From NCBI GenBank assembly GCA_038236995.1, contig JBBRZE010000009.1, forward strand, positions 28,280-92,279: a stretch of 64,000 nucleotides of DNA. The letters are read 5' to 3'. A program made the position numbers and the translations under genes. This document shows positions 25,862 through 35,483 of the stretch, piece by piece. How positions within the stretch are numbered: the stretch's first letter is position 1; each line of letters begins with the position of its first letter. Source of the DNA: JAAFHB01 sp038236995 (GTDB taxonomy: Bacteria > Bacteroidota > Bacteroidia > Bacteroidales > Prolixibacteraceae). Under the pieces are notes generated by a model. It searched no databases and was not told the DNA's origin. It saw nothing but the letters and a program-made list of their open reading frames with translations.

Positions 25862-27694
25862 ATGAAAAACGAACTAAGGAGCAATACAACAACAATGGGC
25901 CGCCGAATGGCTGGTGCACGCAGCTTATGGAGGGCCAATGGTATGAAGGAGGAGCAGTTTGGCAAACCTTTAATCGCAGTGGTTAACTCTTTTACCCAAT
26001 TTGTTCCCGGTCACGCTCACCTTCATGAGATTGGGCAAATGGTGAAGAAATTGATTGAAGATCAGGGATGTTTTGCCGCTGAGTTCAATACAATCGCCAT
26101 TGACGACGGAATTGCAATGGGACACGATGGGATGTTATATTCGCTTCCTTCGAGGGACCTGATTGCAGACAGTGTTGAATACATGATTAATGCACACAAG
26201 GCTGATGCAATGATCTGCATCTCGAATTGCGATAAAATTACCCCTGGTATGTTGATGGCTGCCATGCGGTTAAATATCCCTTGCATTTTTGTCTCGGGTG
26301 GTCCGATGGAAGCAGGAGTAGTTGCCGATAAGAAATACGATCTGGTCGATGCAATGGTGATGGCTGCAGACCCTTCGGTTGACGAAAATTTACTTTCGGA
26401 AGTTGAACAAAAAGCTTGTCCCACCTGCGGTTCCTGTTCTGGAATGTTCACTGCCAATTCGATGAACTGTTTAACTGAGGCTTTAGGTCTTTCGCTTCCC
26501 GGAAACGGAACAGTTGTTGCAACTCATTTAAACCGTAAGAAACTGTTCGAAAAAGCAGCTAAACGTTTGGTTGAGATCACCTGGGATTATTACCGGAATG
26601 GAAATGAAAAAGTCTTACCACGCAACATTGCGTCACGCGAAGCTTTTATGAATGCCATGACGCTCGATATTGCAATGGGTGGTTCAACCAATACAGTATT
26701 ACACTTACTGGCAGTAGCACACGAAGCAGGTGTTAATTTTACAATGCAGGATATCGATTCGCTTTCCCGAAAAGTTCCATGTATTTGCAAAGTTTCACCC
26801 AATTCACATTATCACATCCAGGATGTTAACCGAGCAGGTGGCATCATGGGGATTCTGGGTGAACTTGAAAAAGGAGGATTATTAAATACGTCAGTTTCAC
26901 GTGTAACCGAAGGAACACTGGATGCAGCCATTAACAAATGGGACATTCAGAGATTGTCAGCAGATGCTGAAGCACAAAAACTTTATTCTTCAGCTCCTGG
27001 AAATATAGGCCGTAACCTGACATTAGGTTCTCAGGAAAAGTACTATTCAGAATTGGATGTTGACCGAAAGAAAGGTTGTATCCGCGACATCGAAAATGCT
27101 TATACAAAAGAGGGTGGTTTGGCAATTCTTTATGGGAATATTGCTATTGATGGATGCATTGTAAAAACAGCTGGTGTTGATCCATCCGTATTCCGTTTTA
27201 ATGGTGTTGCCAGGGTTTATGAATCCCAGGATGATGCTTGCGAAGGTATTTTGAAACGCGAAGTAGCTGCAGGAGAAGTGGTGATTATCCGTTATGAAGG
27301 CCCCAAAGGTGGTCCGGGAATGCAGGAAATGCTGTATCCAACATCTTATCTTAAAGCTTCCAAACTTGACAAAGTTTGTGCTTTACTAACTGACGGTCGT
27401 TTTTCAGGTGGAACTTCAGGCCTCTCGATCGGACACGTTTCGCCCGAGGCTGCCGCCGGAGGAGCAATCGCACTTGTGAAAGATGGTGATCGAATTGAAA
27501 TCGATATACCTCAGCGTCGGATTGAATTGATCATCTCGAATGAAGAAATGGAAGACCGGAAAAAAGCGCAGGAGGCACGCGGTAAGATGGCATATCAACC
27601 CGCAGAAAGAACCAGAATTATCAGCAAAGCACTAAAAGCATATGCAAGCCTTGTCGCCTCGGCAGACAAGGGAGCAGTAAGAATTATTGACTAA
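25862..27694 (+). CDS. ilvD: Dihydroxy-acid dehydratase
   Basis: 610 residues. It removes water from 2,3-dihydroxy-isovalerate or -methylvalerate, the third common step of valine and isoleucine synthesis, using an Fe-S cluster. Cluster cysteines are in CISNCDKITPGM (about 119-130) and CPTCGSCSGMFTANSMN (about 186-202), with the family blocks GHAHLHEIGQ, FVSGGPMEAG, MGGSTNTVLHLLA, GPKGGPGMQEML and DGRFSGGTSGLSIGHVSPEAA. All are intact. First structural gene after the attenuator; ilvB follows after 17 bases. Confidence 0.97.
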   Translation: MKNELRSNTTTMGRRMAGARSLWRANGMKEEQFGKPLIAVVNSFTQFVPGHAHLHEIGQMVKKLIEDQGCFAAEFNTIAIDDGIAMGHDGMLYSLPSRDLIADSVEYMINAHKADAMICISNCDKITPGMLMAAMRLNIPCIFVSGGPMEAGVVADKKYDLVDAMVMAADPSVDENLLSEVEQKACPTCGSCSGMFTANSMNCLTEALGLSLPGNGTVVATHLNRKKLFEKAAKRLVEITWDYYRNGNEKVLPRNIASREAFMNAMTLDIAMGGSTNTVLHLLAVAHEAGVNFTMQDIDSLSRKVPCICKVSPNSHYHIQDVNRAGGIMGILGELEKGGLLNTSVSRVTEGTLDAAINKWDIQRLSADAEAQKLYSSAPGNIGRNLTLGSQEKYYSELDVDRKKGCIRDIENAYTKEGGLAILYGNIAIDGCIVKTAGVDPSVFRFNGVARVYESQDDACEGILKREVAAGEVVIIRYEGPKGGPGMQEMLYPTSYLKASKLDKVCALLTDGRFSGGTSGLSIGHVSPEAAAGGAIALVKDGDRIEIDIPQRRIELIISNEEMEDRKKAQEARGKMAYQPAERTRIISKALKAYASLVASADKGAVRIID

Positions 27695-27711
27695 TTAAAA
27701 ATTAAATAGTT

Positions 27712-29454
27712 ATGACATCTCTAACAAACGACAATATAATTGATCAGGAACCCATCGAAATAACAGGTTCCGAAGCGGTATGCCGCTCGCTGATTGCCGA
27801 AGGTGTTGATACAATCTTTGGATATCCGGGTGGTGCCATTATGCCTGTCTATGATGCGTTGCACGATCACCATCATCACCTTAAGCATGTACTCACGCGT
27901 CACGAACAAGGTGCTGTTCACGCGGCTCAGGGTTATGCCCGCGTTTCAGGTAAAGTAGGAGTTTGCCTGGCAACCTCAGGTCCGGGTGCAACCAATCTGA
28001 TTACCGGAATTGCGGATGCACTTATTGATTCCACGCCACTCGTTTGTATTACCGGGCAAGTCACTTCTGGTTTATTGGGTACCGACGCATTTCAGGAATC
28101 GGATGTAATTGGCATTACGATGCCTGTCACTAAATGGAATTACCAGATTACCAGTGCCGAGGAAATTCCTGAAGCAATATCGCGGGCATTTTATATTGCA
28201 GCAAGTGGCCGGCCAGGTCCTGTAGTTTTAGACATTACGAAGGATGCCCAGTTTGCAAAAGTTAAGTATTCCTATTCCAAATGCATTAAAATCCGATCGT
28301 ATGTCCCTGAATATCCGGCTGATAAATCGTCATTAAAGAAAGCAGCTGATTTAATTAATAGTGCTAAGAAACCTTTCCTGCTTTACGGACAGGGTGTTAT
28401 GTTGTCTGGCGGAGAAAAGGAACTAATTCACTTTATTGAAAAAACCGGAATCCCGGCGGCAGGAACATTGCTGGGTTTATCCGCAATTCCTACCGACCAT
28501 CCATTAAATATGGGAATGCTGGGAATGCATGGAAACTACGCACCAAATATCAAAACAAACGAATGCGATGTGTTAATTGCTGTAGGGATGCGTTTTGATG
28601 ACCGAGTAACTGGCAGTACATCAACCTATGCAAAACAAGCTAAAGTAATTCACATTGAGATCGATCCGGCAGAAATTGATAAAAATGTCAAAACCGAAGT
28701 GGCGCTGATTGGAGATGCGAAACATACTTTAAGATTGCTTTCGAAGTTAGCTATCGAAAAGCAACATCCAGAATGGATTGCAGAGTTCGAGGCAGCCGAA
28801 GATATAGAAAAACAAAAGGTAATAAACAATGACCTTTCTCCACAGAAGCCAGGACTAACAATGGCCGAAGTGGTTCGGATGGTTTCGGATCTCACAGATA
28901 ATAAAGCCATTGTAATTACGGATGTTGGACAGAACCAGATGGCAGCTGCCCGTTATTCGAAATTTGTTGATTCCCGCAGCTGGGTTACTTCAGGAGGATT
29001 AGGAACGATGGGGTTTGGGTTACCCGCGGCCATGGGCGCCAAATTCGGTTCACCTGATCGCGAAGTTGTTCTCTTTACAGGCGATGGTGGAATGCAAATG
29101 ACAATCCAGGAGTTGGGAACAATTGCCCAGGAAAAACTTGCCGTTAAAATTGTGATACTGAATAACCATTTCCTCGGAATGGTGAGGCAATGGCAGGAAC
29201 TCTTCTTCGAAAAACGTTACTCATTCACCGAAATACTAAGTCCGGATTTCGTAAAAGTAGCTGATGCTTATGGCATTCCAGGCAATGCTGTACATAGCCG
29301 GAATGAACTTGAAGGTGCAATGAAGAAGATGATCGATCACGATGGACCTTATTTGCTCGAAGTGATGATCGAAAAAGAAGACAATATCTTTCCGATGGTC
29401 CCGGCCGGAAAATCGGTTTCGCAAATTATTCTTAGTGCAGACGAACTGAATTAA
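27712..29454 (+). CDS. ilvB: Acetolactate synthase, large (catalytic) subunit
   Basis: 580 residues. A ThDP-, FAD- and Mg-dependent enzyme that joins pyruvate with pyruvate or 2-ketobutyrate. N-terminal ThDP-binding block: GYPGGAIMPVYDAL with the catalytic glutamate in TRHEQGAVHAAQGYAR, then SGPGATNLITGIADA. The FAD-domain contains GMLGMHGNYAPN. The C-terminal ThDP/Mg motif is FTGDGGMQMTIQELGT...LNNHFLG (about 456-483). Full length with no inserts. It pairs with ilvN, 10 bases downstream. Confidence 0.97.
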   Translation: MTSLTNDNIIDQEPIEITGSEAVCRSLIAEGVDTIFGYPGGAIMPVYDALHDHHHHLKHVLTRHEQGAVHAAQGYARVSGKVGVCLATSGPGATNLITGIADALIDSTPLVCITGQVTSGLLGTDAFQESDVIGITMPVTKWNYQITSAEEIPEAISRAFYIAASGRPGPVVLDITKDAQFAKVKYSYSKCIKIRSYVPEYPADKSSLKKAADLINSAKKPFLLYGQGVMLSGGEKELIHFIEKTGIPAAGTLLGLSAIPTDHPLNMGMLGMHGNYAPNIKTNECDVLIAVGMRFDDRVTGSTSTYAKQAKVIHIEIDPAEIDKNVKTEVALIGDAKHTLRLLSKLAIEKQHPEWIAEFEAAEDIEKQKVINNDLSPQKPGLTMAEVVRMVSDLTDNKAIVITDVGQNQMAAARYSKFVDSRSWVTSGGLGTMGFGLPAAMGAKFGSPDREVVLFTGDGGMQMTIQELGTIAQEKLAVKIVILNNHFLGMVRQWQELFFEKRYSFTEILSPDFVKVADAYGIPGNAVHSRNELEGAMKKMIDHDGPYLLEVMIEKEDNIFPMVPAGKSVSQIILSADELN

Positions 29455-29464
29455 AATTAATAAG

Positions 29465-30022
29465 ATGAAACAAGAATACATTATAACAGCCTACAGCGAA
29501 AACCACATAGGTTTGTTGAACCGGATTACCATCATTTTCACAAGGCGAAAAGTAAATATCGAAAGTCTCACAGTCTCCGAATCTGCACTGCAAGGGATTA
29601 GTAAATTTACAATCGTTGTCAACGAAGAGAAAGAGAAGGTGGTTAATATTGTCAAACAGATTGACAAGCAGATAGAGGTATTGAAAGCTTTCTATTACAC
29701 CAATGATGAGATGATTTTTCAGGAAATCGCCCTTTACAAAGTTCCTACTACCGCATTGATGGAGAGCGATCAGATCGAAAAACTGATCAGGAAGCACAAT
29801 GCCCGGATACTTGAAATCACGCACGAATATACGGTGATTGAAAAGACGGGGCATAAAGAGGAAACGCAGGAACTTTTCGAAGGATTGAACTCTTTCGGCG
29901 TTTTACAGTTTATACGATCGGGAAGAGTCGCAATCACCCGCTCACCAGTCGAAAAATTATCTGTATTTCTGAAAGAGCGTGATTCTCTTTTCGAAAAACT
30001 GGAAGCAAAGAAAAAAAAATAA
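29465..30022 (+). CDS. ilvN: Acetolactate synthase, small (regulatory) subunit
   Basis: 185 residues, the long form of the regulatory subunit. The N-terminal ACT domain (about 1-80; YIITAYSENHIGLLNRITIIFTRRKVNIESLTVSES) binds valine for feedback inhibition, and the C-terminal ALS_ss_C-like half (from about 85: EIALYKVP, then NARILEITHEYTVIEKTG) activates the catalytic subunit. The GLLNR sequence corresponds to the usual GVLNR/GVLSR effector loop. It lies directly after ilvB. Confidence 0.94.
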   Translation: MKQEYIITAYSENHIGLLNRITIIFTRRKVNIESLTVSESALQGISKFTIVVNEEKEKVVNIVKQIDKQIEVLKAFYYTNDEMIFQEIALYKVPTTALMESDQIEKLIRKHNARILEITHEYTVIEKTGHKEETQELFEGLNSFGVLQFIRSGRVAITRSPVEKLSVFLKERDSLFEKLEAKKKK

Positions 30023-30054
30023 TCGCATAAAATATTTAAATAAAAATACCTGTT

Positions 30055-31575
30055 ATGGATAATAATCGCATATATATTTTCGACACAACACTGAGGGATG
30101 GAGAGCAGGTTCCTGGTTGCCAGCTGAATACAATCGAGAAGGTGGAAGTTGCCAAAGTTCTTGAGCAATTGGGTGTTGATGTTATCGAAGCCGGATTTCC
30201 CATCTCAAGTCCCGGAGATTTTAAGTCGGTTGTAGAAATCTCGAAAGCGGTAACCTGGCCGACAATCTGCGCGCTTACCCGTGCAGTCGAAAAAGATATT
30301 GATGTGGCAGCAGAATCACTGAAATTTGCGAAACGTGGTCGTATTCATACTGGTATTGGTACTTCACCCTATCATATTCAGTATAAACTGAATTCCAATC
30401 CTGAGGAAATACTTGCCAGAGCAGTTGCTGCCGTAAAGTATGCAAAAAAATATGTCGAGGATGTTGAGTTCTATGCCGAAGATGCTGGTCGCTCCGACAA
30501 TGTTTACTTGGCAAGGGTCATTGAAGCAGTCATCAAAGCAGGTGCAACGGTCGTAAATATACCGGACACAACTGGATATTGTTTGCCCAGCGAATTCGGA
30601 GAGAAGATCAAATTTTTGATAGACAATGTTCCGAACATCCACAAGGCAATTATATCGACGCATTGCCACAACGATCTGGGAATGGCGACAGCCAACTCTA
30701 TTGCAGGTGTGATGAATGGTGCCCGTCAGGTTGAAGTGACAATTAACGGCATTGGTGAACGTGCAGGAAATACCGCACTTGAAGAAGTCGTGATGATATT
30801 GCGTTCGCACAAAGAATTGAATTTTTATACGAATGTCAATTCAAAAAATATTTACAAGACAAGTCGTCTGATTTCCAGCCTAATGAACATGCCGGTTCAA
30901 CCCAATAAAGCTATTGTGGGTAGAAATGCATTCTCTCATTCAAGCGGTATCCATCAGGATGGCGTTTTGAAAAACCGCGAAAACTACGAGATCATTGATC
31001 CGGTAGAAGTTGGAATCAGCGAATCATCAATTGTTCTGACCGCCCGTAGCGGACGAGCAGCATTGAAGCACAGACTTGACTTGTTAGGTATCACGTTGGA
31101 TAAAGAAAAGCTTGACGAAGTTTACGAGGAGTTTTTGCTGTTAGCCGATAAGAAAAAAGACATCAAAGAAGATGACTTATTGATGCTTGTGGGCGAGAAA
31201 GTTAAAAGCGAACACCGCATCAAACTCGACTTCCTGCAAGTGGTCACAGGAAAGAATCTTATTCCGATGGCAACTATCAGGTTGGATATTGCAGGTGAGA
31301 AATTCTCAGCTACAGAGTCTGGGAATGGTCCTGTAGATGCAGCAATCAAAGCGGTTAAATGCATTATTCACCGGAAAGTAACACTGCAAGAGTTTCTGAT
31401 ACAGGCAATCAATAAAGGAAGCGACGACATTGGAAAGGTACACATGCAGGTTGAGTACGATGAGAATATCTACAATGGTTTTGGCGCAAACACCGATATT
31501 ATCACCGCTTCAGTCGAGGCTTTTATCGATGCGATTAATAAGATCGGAAACGCAGAATTAGCCGCGGCGAAATGA
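30055..31575 (+). CDS. leuA: 2-Isopropylmalate synthase
   Basis: 506 residues, the bacterial type I length. Condenses acetyl-CoA with 2-ketoisovalerate, the first committed step to leucine. Catalytic HMGL-like barrel: FDTTLRDGEQVPGCQLN (about 9-25), EAGFPISSPGDF, metal ligands in STHCHNDLGMATANS (about 200-214), and GIGERAGNTALEEVVM. The C-terminal regulatory LeuA dimer domain (from about 380) contains ATIRLDIAGEKFSATESGNGPVDAAIKAV and is the site of leucine feedback. Another LeuA-like protein is encoded 2 kb downstream. leuC follows after 45 bases. Confidence 0.93.
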   Translation: MDNNRIYIFDTTLRDGEQVPGCQLNTIEKVEVAKVLEQLGVDVIEAGFPISSPGDFKSVVEISKAVTWPTICALTRAVEKDIDVAAESLKFAKRGRIHTGIGTSPYHIQYKLNSNPEEILARAVAAVKYAKKYVEDVEFYAEDAGRSDNVYLARVIEAVIKAGATVVNIPDTTGYCLPSEFGEKIKFLIDNVPNIHKAIISTHCHNDLGMATANSIAGVMNGARQVEVTINGIGERAGNTALEEVVMILRSHKELNFYTNVNSKNIYKTSRLISSLMNMPVQPNKAIVGRNAFSHSSGIHQDGVLKNRENYEIIDPVEVGISESSIVLTARSGRAALKHRLDLLGITLDKEKLDEVYEEFLLLADKKKDIKEDDLLMLVGEKVKSEHRIKLDFLQVVTGKNLIPMATIRLDIAGEKFSATESGNGPVDAAIKAVKCIIHRKVTLQEFLIQAINKGSDDIGKVHMQVEYDENIYNGFGANTDIITASVEAFIDAINKIGNAELAAAK

Positions 31576-31620
31576 ACAATTGCCAATTTTGATTTGTAAT
31601 AATTCAGTAATTAAAAAAAT

Positions 31621-33024
31621 ATGATTTTGGAACCAAAAACACTTTTTGATAAAATCTGGGATGCCCATGTGGTCAAACAGGTAAAAGACGGCCCCGATGT
31701 ATTGTACATCGACAGGCACTTTATTCATGAAGTCACAAGTCCTGTTGCATTCTTAGGTTTGGAAAAGCGGGGAATGAAAGTATTTAGTCCGAAGAATACG
31801 ATTGCCACTCCCGACCATAACGTCCCCACGATTAATCAGCATCTCCCCATAAAGGAAGAACTTTCGCGCATTCAGGTACAGGCACTTAAAGACAATTGTG
31901 CAAAGAACGGCATTGAATTGTATGGCCTCGATCATCAGTATCATGGAATTGTCCATATCATCGGGCCCGAGTTGGGAATTACCCAGCCTGGGATGACGAT
32001 CGTTTGCGGCGACAGCCACACCTCCACTCATGGCGCTTTCGGCAGCATCGCTTTCGGTATTGGAACCAGCGAGGTTGAAATGGTTTTTGCGAGTCAGTGT
32101 ATCCTTCAGCCAAAACCTAAAAAAATGAGGATCAGCGTTGAAGGTAAATTGCAAAAGGATGTTACCGCAAAAGATATTGCGCTTTACGTAATTTCGAAAA
32201 TATCAACTTCGGGTGGTACAGGTCACTTTATCGAATTTGCAGGTTCTTCAATTCGTAGTCTGACAATGGAAGGTCGGATGACATTGTGCAACATGAGCAT
32301 CGAATGTGGCGCAAGGGGTGGAATGATTGCTCCGGATGAAGCTACTTTCGAATACATAAAAGGACGTGAATTTGCCCCCAAAGGTGAAGATTGGAATAAA
32401 AAACTGGCCATTTGGAAACAATTGAAATCTGACGATAACGCTGTTTTTGATACTGAATATCGTTATGATGCTTCTGATATCGAACCAATGATCACCTATG
32501 GCACGAATCCCGGAATGGGAATAGGCGTCAGTGGGAATATCCCGACGGGTAAAAATCTGACCGGTTCTGACCTGATCACCTTTGATAAGTCGCTGGAATA
32601 TATGGGCTTCAAACCCGGAGAGAAAATCAAGGGAAAAAAAGTCGACTATGTCTTTATCGGAAGTTGTACAAATGGACGTATCGAAGATTTCAGGCTCTTT
32701 GCCAACTTTGTAAAAGGCAAAAAGAAAGCCGATTCAGTGATCGCATGGATTGTTCCCGGTTCAAAAAAGGTGGAGCAACAAATCAGGGAAGAGGGTTTGG
32801 TCGAAATATTCGAGGCTGCTGGTTTTGCATTGCGCCAACCAGGTTGTTCAGCGTGTCTTGCGATGAATGACGATAAAATTCCTGAGGGGAAATATGCCGT
32901 TTCTACATCGAACCGCAACTTCGAAGGTCGTCAGGGACCTGGCGCCCGTACGATGCTTGCAAGTCCGTTAATGGCTGCTGCTGCTGCAATTACAGGAGTA
33001 GTTTCCGATCCAAGAGAGATGTAA
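31621..33024 (+). CDS. leuC: 3-Isopropylmalate dehydratase, large subunit
   Basis: 467 residues, normal for LeuC. With LeuD it isomerises 2- to 3-isopropylmalate (and can process citramalate) using a [4Fe-4S] cluster. Cluster cysteines are in FIGSCTNGRIEDFR (about 344-357) and GCSACLAMNDD (about 410-420). Other family blocks are CGDSHTSTHGAFGSIAFGIGTSEVE, CGARGGMIAPDE and STSNRNFEGRQGPGARTMLASP. A 118-base gap with A/T-rich repeats separates it from leuD. Confidence 0.97.
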   Translation: MILEPKTLFDKIWDAHVVKQVKDGPDVLYIDRHFIHEVTSPVAFLGLEKRGMKVFSPKNTIATPDHNVPTINQHLPIKEELSRIQVQALKDNCAKNGIELYGLDHQYHGIVHIIGPELGITQPGMTIVCGDSHTSTHGAFGSIAFGIGTSEVEMVFASQCILQPKPKKMRISVEGKLQKDVTAKDIALYVISKISTSGGTGHFIEFAGSSIRSLTMEGRMTLCNMSIECGARGGMIAPDEATFEYIKGREFAPKGEDWNKKLAIWKQLKSDDNAVFDTEYRYDASDIEPMITYGTNPGMGIGVSGNIPTGKNLTGSDLITFDKSLEYMGFKPGEKIKGKKVDYVFIGSCTNGRIEDFRLFANFVKGKKKADSVIAWIVPGSKKVEQQIREEGLVEIFEAAGFALRQPGCSACLAMNDDKIPEGKYAVSTSNRNFEGRQGPGARTMLASPLMAAAAAITGVVSDPREM

Positions 33025-33026
33025 TC

Positions 33027-33136
33027 AATTATGAATTTAAAATTACGAATTGTGAATTGAATCCCGGCATTAGCCAATTACAGTTCATCATTCGTTATCT
33101 ATAATTCGTAATTCATAATTCGTAATTCATAAATTA
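33027..33136. repeat. A/T-rich inverted repeats between leuC and leuD
   Basis: Several direct and inverted copies of words such as AATTCGTAATTCATAATT occupy nearly the whole leuC-leuD gap (for example 33101-33131, opposed by AATTACGAATTGTGAATT near 33040-33058). The same words recur at 41615-41722 and 42496-42523. They can form long A/T hairpins within the operon mRNA. The type is frequent in Bacteroidota intergenic DNA; function unknown. Confidence 0.6.
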
Positions 33137-33142
33137 TAAGAA

Positions 33143-33730
33143 ATGTCTATAGAAAAATTCCAGAAACTGGTCAGTACAGTTGTTCCGCTTCCGATTGAGA
33201 ATGTGGATACTGATCAAATCATCCCTGCACGATTCCTCAAAGCCGTGGAACGAAAAGGATTTGGAGATAATCTCTTCAGGGACTGGCGTTACAAAAAGGA
33301 TGGCACGCCAAACCCCGATTTTGTATTGAATAACCCACGCTATTCGGGTCAGATATTAGTTGCCGGAAAGAATTTCGGAAGTGGCTCCAGTCGCGAACAT
33401 GCCGCCTGGGCAGTTTATGATGCTGGATTCAGGGTTGTCGTTTCAAGTTTCTTTGCCGATATTTTCAAAAGCAATGTATTAAACAACGGGCTATTGCCTG
33501 TTCAGGTTCCCGACTCATTCCTGGCTGAGATTTATCAAACCGTCGAAACGGACCCGACTGCACAATTTGAAGTTGATCTTGATCATCAAAAAATTACAAT
33601 TCTGAAGACAGGTATAAGTGTTAACTTCGATATTAATCCTTATAAAAAGGAGTGCCTTTTGAATGGCTACGATGATATTGACTTTCTGTTAAGTCTGAAA
33701 GAGGAGATCCTGGCGTTTGAACAGGCATAA
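33143..33730 (+). CDS. leuD: 3-Isopropylmalate dehydratase, small subunit
   Basis: 195 residues, the standard LeuD swivelling domain that completes the LeuC active site. Landmarks are VVPLPIENVDTDQIIPARFLK (about 13-33), NPDFVLNNPRYSGQILVAGKNFGSGSSREHAAWAVYDAGFRVV (about 58-100) and IFKSNVLNNGLLPVQ. Start ATG at 33143 follows the A/T repeat region. The next gene begins about 40 bases after its stop. Confidence 0.96.
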   Translation: MSIEKFQKLVSTVVPLPIENVDTDQIIPARFLKAVERKGFGDNLFRDWRYKKDGTPNPDFVLNNPRYSGQILVAGKNFGSGSSREHAAWAVYDAGFRVVVSSFFADIFKSNVLNNGLLPVQVPDSFLAEIYQTVETDPTAQFEVDLDHQKITILKTGISVNFDINPYKKECLLNGYDDIDFLLSLKEEILAFEQA

Positions 33731-33769
33731 TTATACACAGGTTCAATCGTGAACATAATTAAAGAGCAT

Positions 33770-35290
33770 ATGGTTTATATAATGGATACAACCCTGAGAG
33801 ATGGTGAACAGACCTCAGGGGTCTCATTTTCCGAAGTGGAAAAGCTGAACATTGCAAAGATTCTTCTCGACGAACTTCGGGTCGATTTTATTGAAGTGGC
33901 CTCAGCACGTGTTTCAGACGGAGAATTAAGGGGAGCCAAAAAAGTGCTCGATTGGGCGAAACAGGCAGGTTATCTCGAACGGATTGAGATTCTTGGATTT
34001 GTGGATGGAAAAATATCGCTCGAATGGATTTCGCGAGCTGGTGGAAAAGTAATGAATCTATTAGCGAAGGGATCGCTTCGGCATGTTACCCAGCAGTTAA
34101 AGAAGACCCCGGAGGAACACCTTTCCAACATAAAAAGTTCGCTGCAACTGGCCGAGTCGATGGGAATCAGAGTAAACATTTATCTTGAGGACTGGTCGAA
34201 TGGAATGCGGAATTCTCCAGAATATGTTGATTTTATGCTGGAAGGTCTCAAATCAGAAAAATTAGGACGCGTGATGCTTCCCGATACGCTGGGAATATTA
34301 AATCCGTCCGAAACATTCAATTTCTGTTCATCGATCATTCACAAATTCCCCGATCTTCGTTTCGATTTCCATGCTCATAACGATTACGACCTTGCGATCG
34401 CAAATGTTGATGCTGCTATCCGGGCAGGAATAACTACTGTTCATACAACAGTGAACGGGTTGGGTGAACGTGCAGGAAATGCGCCACTTTCGAGTGTGAT
34501 TGCATTGCTCAACGATCAGCTTAAAATTCCAAATTCAGTGAATGAACGGAAATTAAGTTTGGCCAGCCGGCTTGTCGAAAATTTTTCCGGGATTCGCGTT
34601 GCGGGTAATAAACCTATTATTGGCGAAAACGTCTTCACACAATGTAGCGGAATTCATGCCGATGGTGATAATAAAGACCAACTCTATTTCAACGATTTGC
34701 TTCCCGAACGATTTGGCAGAATACGAAAATATGCGCTTGGCAAAACATCAGGAAAAGCGAACATCGCCAAAAACCTGGAGGATATTGGCATACGTCTCGA
34801 TCCTGAAGATTTGAAAAGGGTTACAGACAAGGTAATTGAATTGGCCGATAAGAAAGAATCGGTTACTTCAGATGATCTTCCTTATATCCTTTCCGATGTT
34901 TTAAAGAGTGAAACCGTTATTGAGAAAATCAGGTTACGGAATTATGCAATCTCTCATGCACTGGGACTTAGGCCAATGGCGACTGTAGCAATTGAAGTAG
35001 ATGGTGAACTTTTTGAAGAAGCCTCTTCAGGTGATGGCCAGTATGACGCATTTATGAATGCCCTTCGAAAAATCTATCATAAACAAAACAAGTCATTCCC
35101 TTTACTCATCGATTATATTGTAACAATACCTCCGGGAGGAAAGACAGACGCACTGGTCGAGACCTTGATTACATGGAAAATGGGCCGCGAATTTAAAACC
35201 CGTGGTCTTGATCCTGACCAGACGACCGCTGCTATCAAAGCAACCATGAAAATGCTTAACATTGTTGAAAACGATAATCAGATGTTCTAA
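33770..35290 (+). CDS. Second 2-isopropylmalate/citramalate-synthase-like protein
   Basis: 506 residues from ATG 33770; a GTG at 33749 would add seven residues. HMGL barrel with MDTTLRDGEQTSGVSFSEVEKLN at the start, EVASARVSDGE where LeuA has EAGFPISSPGD, metal-binding FHAHNDYDLAIANV (about 201-214), GLGERAGNAPLSS, and a C-terminal LeuA-type regulatory domain (ATVAIEVDGELFEEASSGDGQYDAFMNAL). It therefore differs from the true LeuA of the same cluster in the 2-keto acid pocket. It may be a citramalate synthase (acetyl-CoA plus pyruvate, feeding isoleucine through LeuCD and LeuB), or an isozyme with other 2-keto acids. Sequence alone does not decide; no threonine deaminase gene is present in the window. 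Confidence 0.8.
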   Translation: MVYIMDTTLRDGEQTSGVSFSEVEKLNIAKILLDELRVDFIEVASARVSDGELRGAKKVLDWAKQAGYLERIEILGFVDGKISLEWISRAGGKVMNLLAKGSLRHVTQQLKKTPEEHLSNIKSSLQLAESMGIRVNIYLEDWSNGMRNSPEYVDFMLEGLKSEKLGRVMLPDTLGILNPSETFNFCSSIIHKFPDLRFDFHAHNDYDLAIANVDAAIRAGITTVHTTVNGLGERAGNAPLSSVIALLNDQLKIPNSVNERKLSLASRLVENFSGIRVAGNKPIIGENVFTQCSGIHADGDNKDQLYFNDLLPERFGRIRKYALGKTSGKANIAKNLEDIGIRLDPEDLKRVTDKVIELADKKESVTSDDLPYILSDVLKSETVIEKIRLRNYAISHALGLRPMATVAIEVDGELFEEASSGDGQYDAFMNALRKIYHKQNKSFPLLIDYIVTIPPGGKTDALVETLITWKMGREFKTRGLDPDQTTAAIKATMKMLNIVENDNQMF

Positions 35291-35350
35291 ACCCTGAAAG
35301 GGTTTAATATGAATAACCCCGGGTAAATGACCGAAGGGAAACCCGGGGTA
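35289..35350. repeat. Structured G/C-rich element upstream of leuB
   Basis: Two hairpins in a row: AAACCC-tgaaa-GGGTTT (35289-35305, overlapping the previous stop codon) and ACCCCGGGT (35316-35324) with ACCCGGGGT (35341-35349). The spacer contains GACCGAAGGGAA. The arrangement looks like a repeated REP/MITE-type element rather than a terminator, since no T-run follows. The rest of the 193-base gap up to leuB shows nothing else. Confidence 0.5.
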
Positions 35351-35483
35351 AAAAACACAAAACAGATAAAGGCGCATCTGGAAAAATCAAAATAAACATC
35401 ACTTGTGTATGCGCCGTATATTGAAATCTCAAACAGATTATAAAGCTGTTTATTCACAATTCTTATAAAAATCACATCAAATA

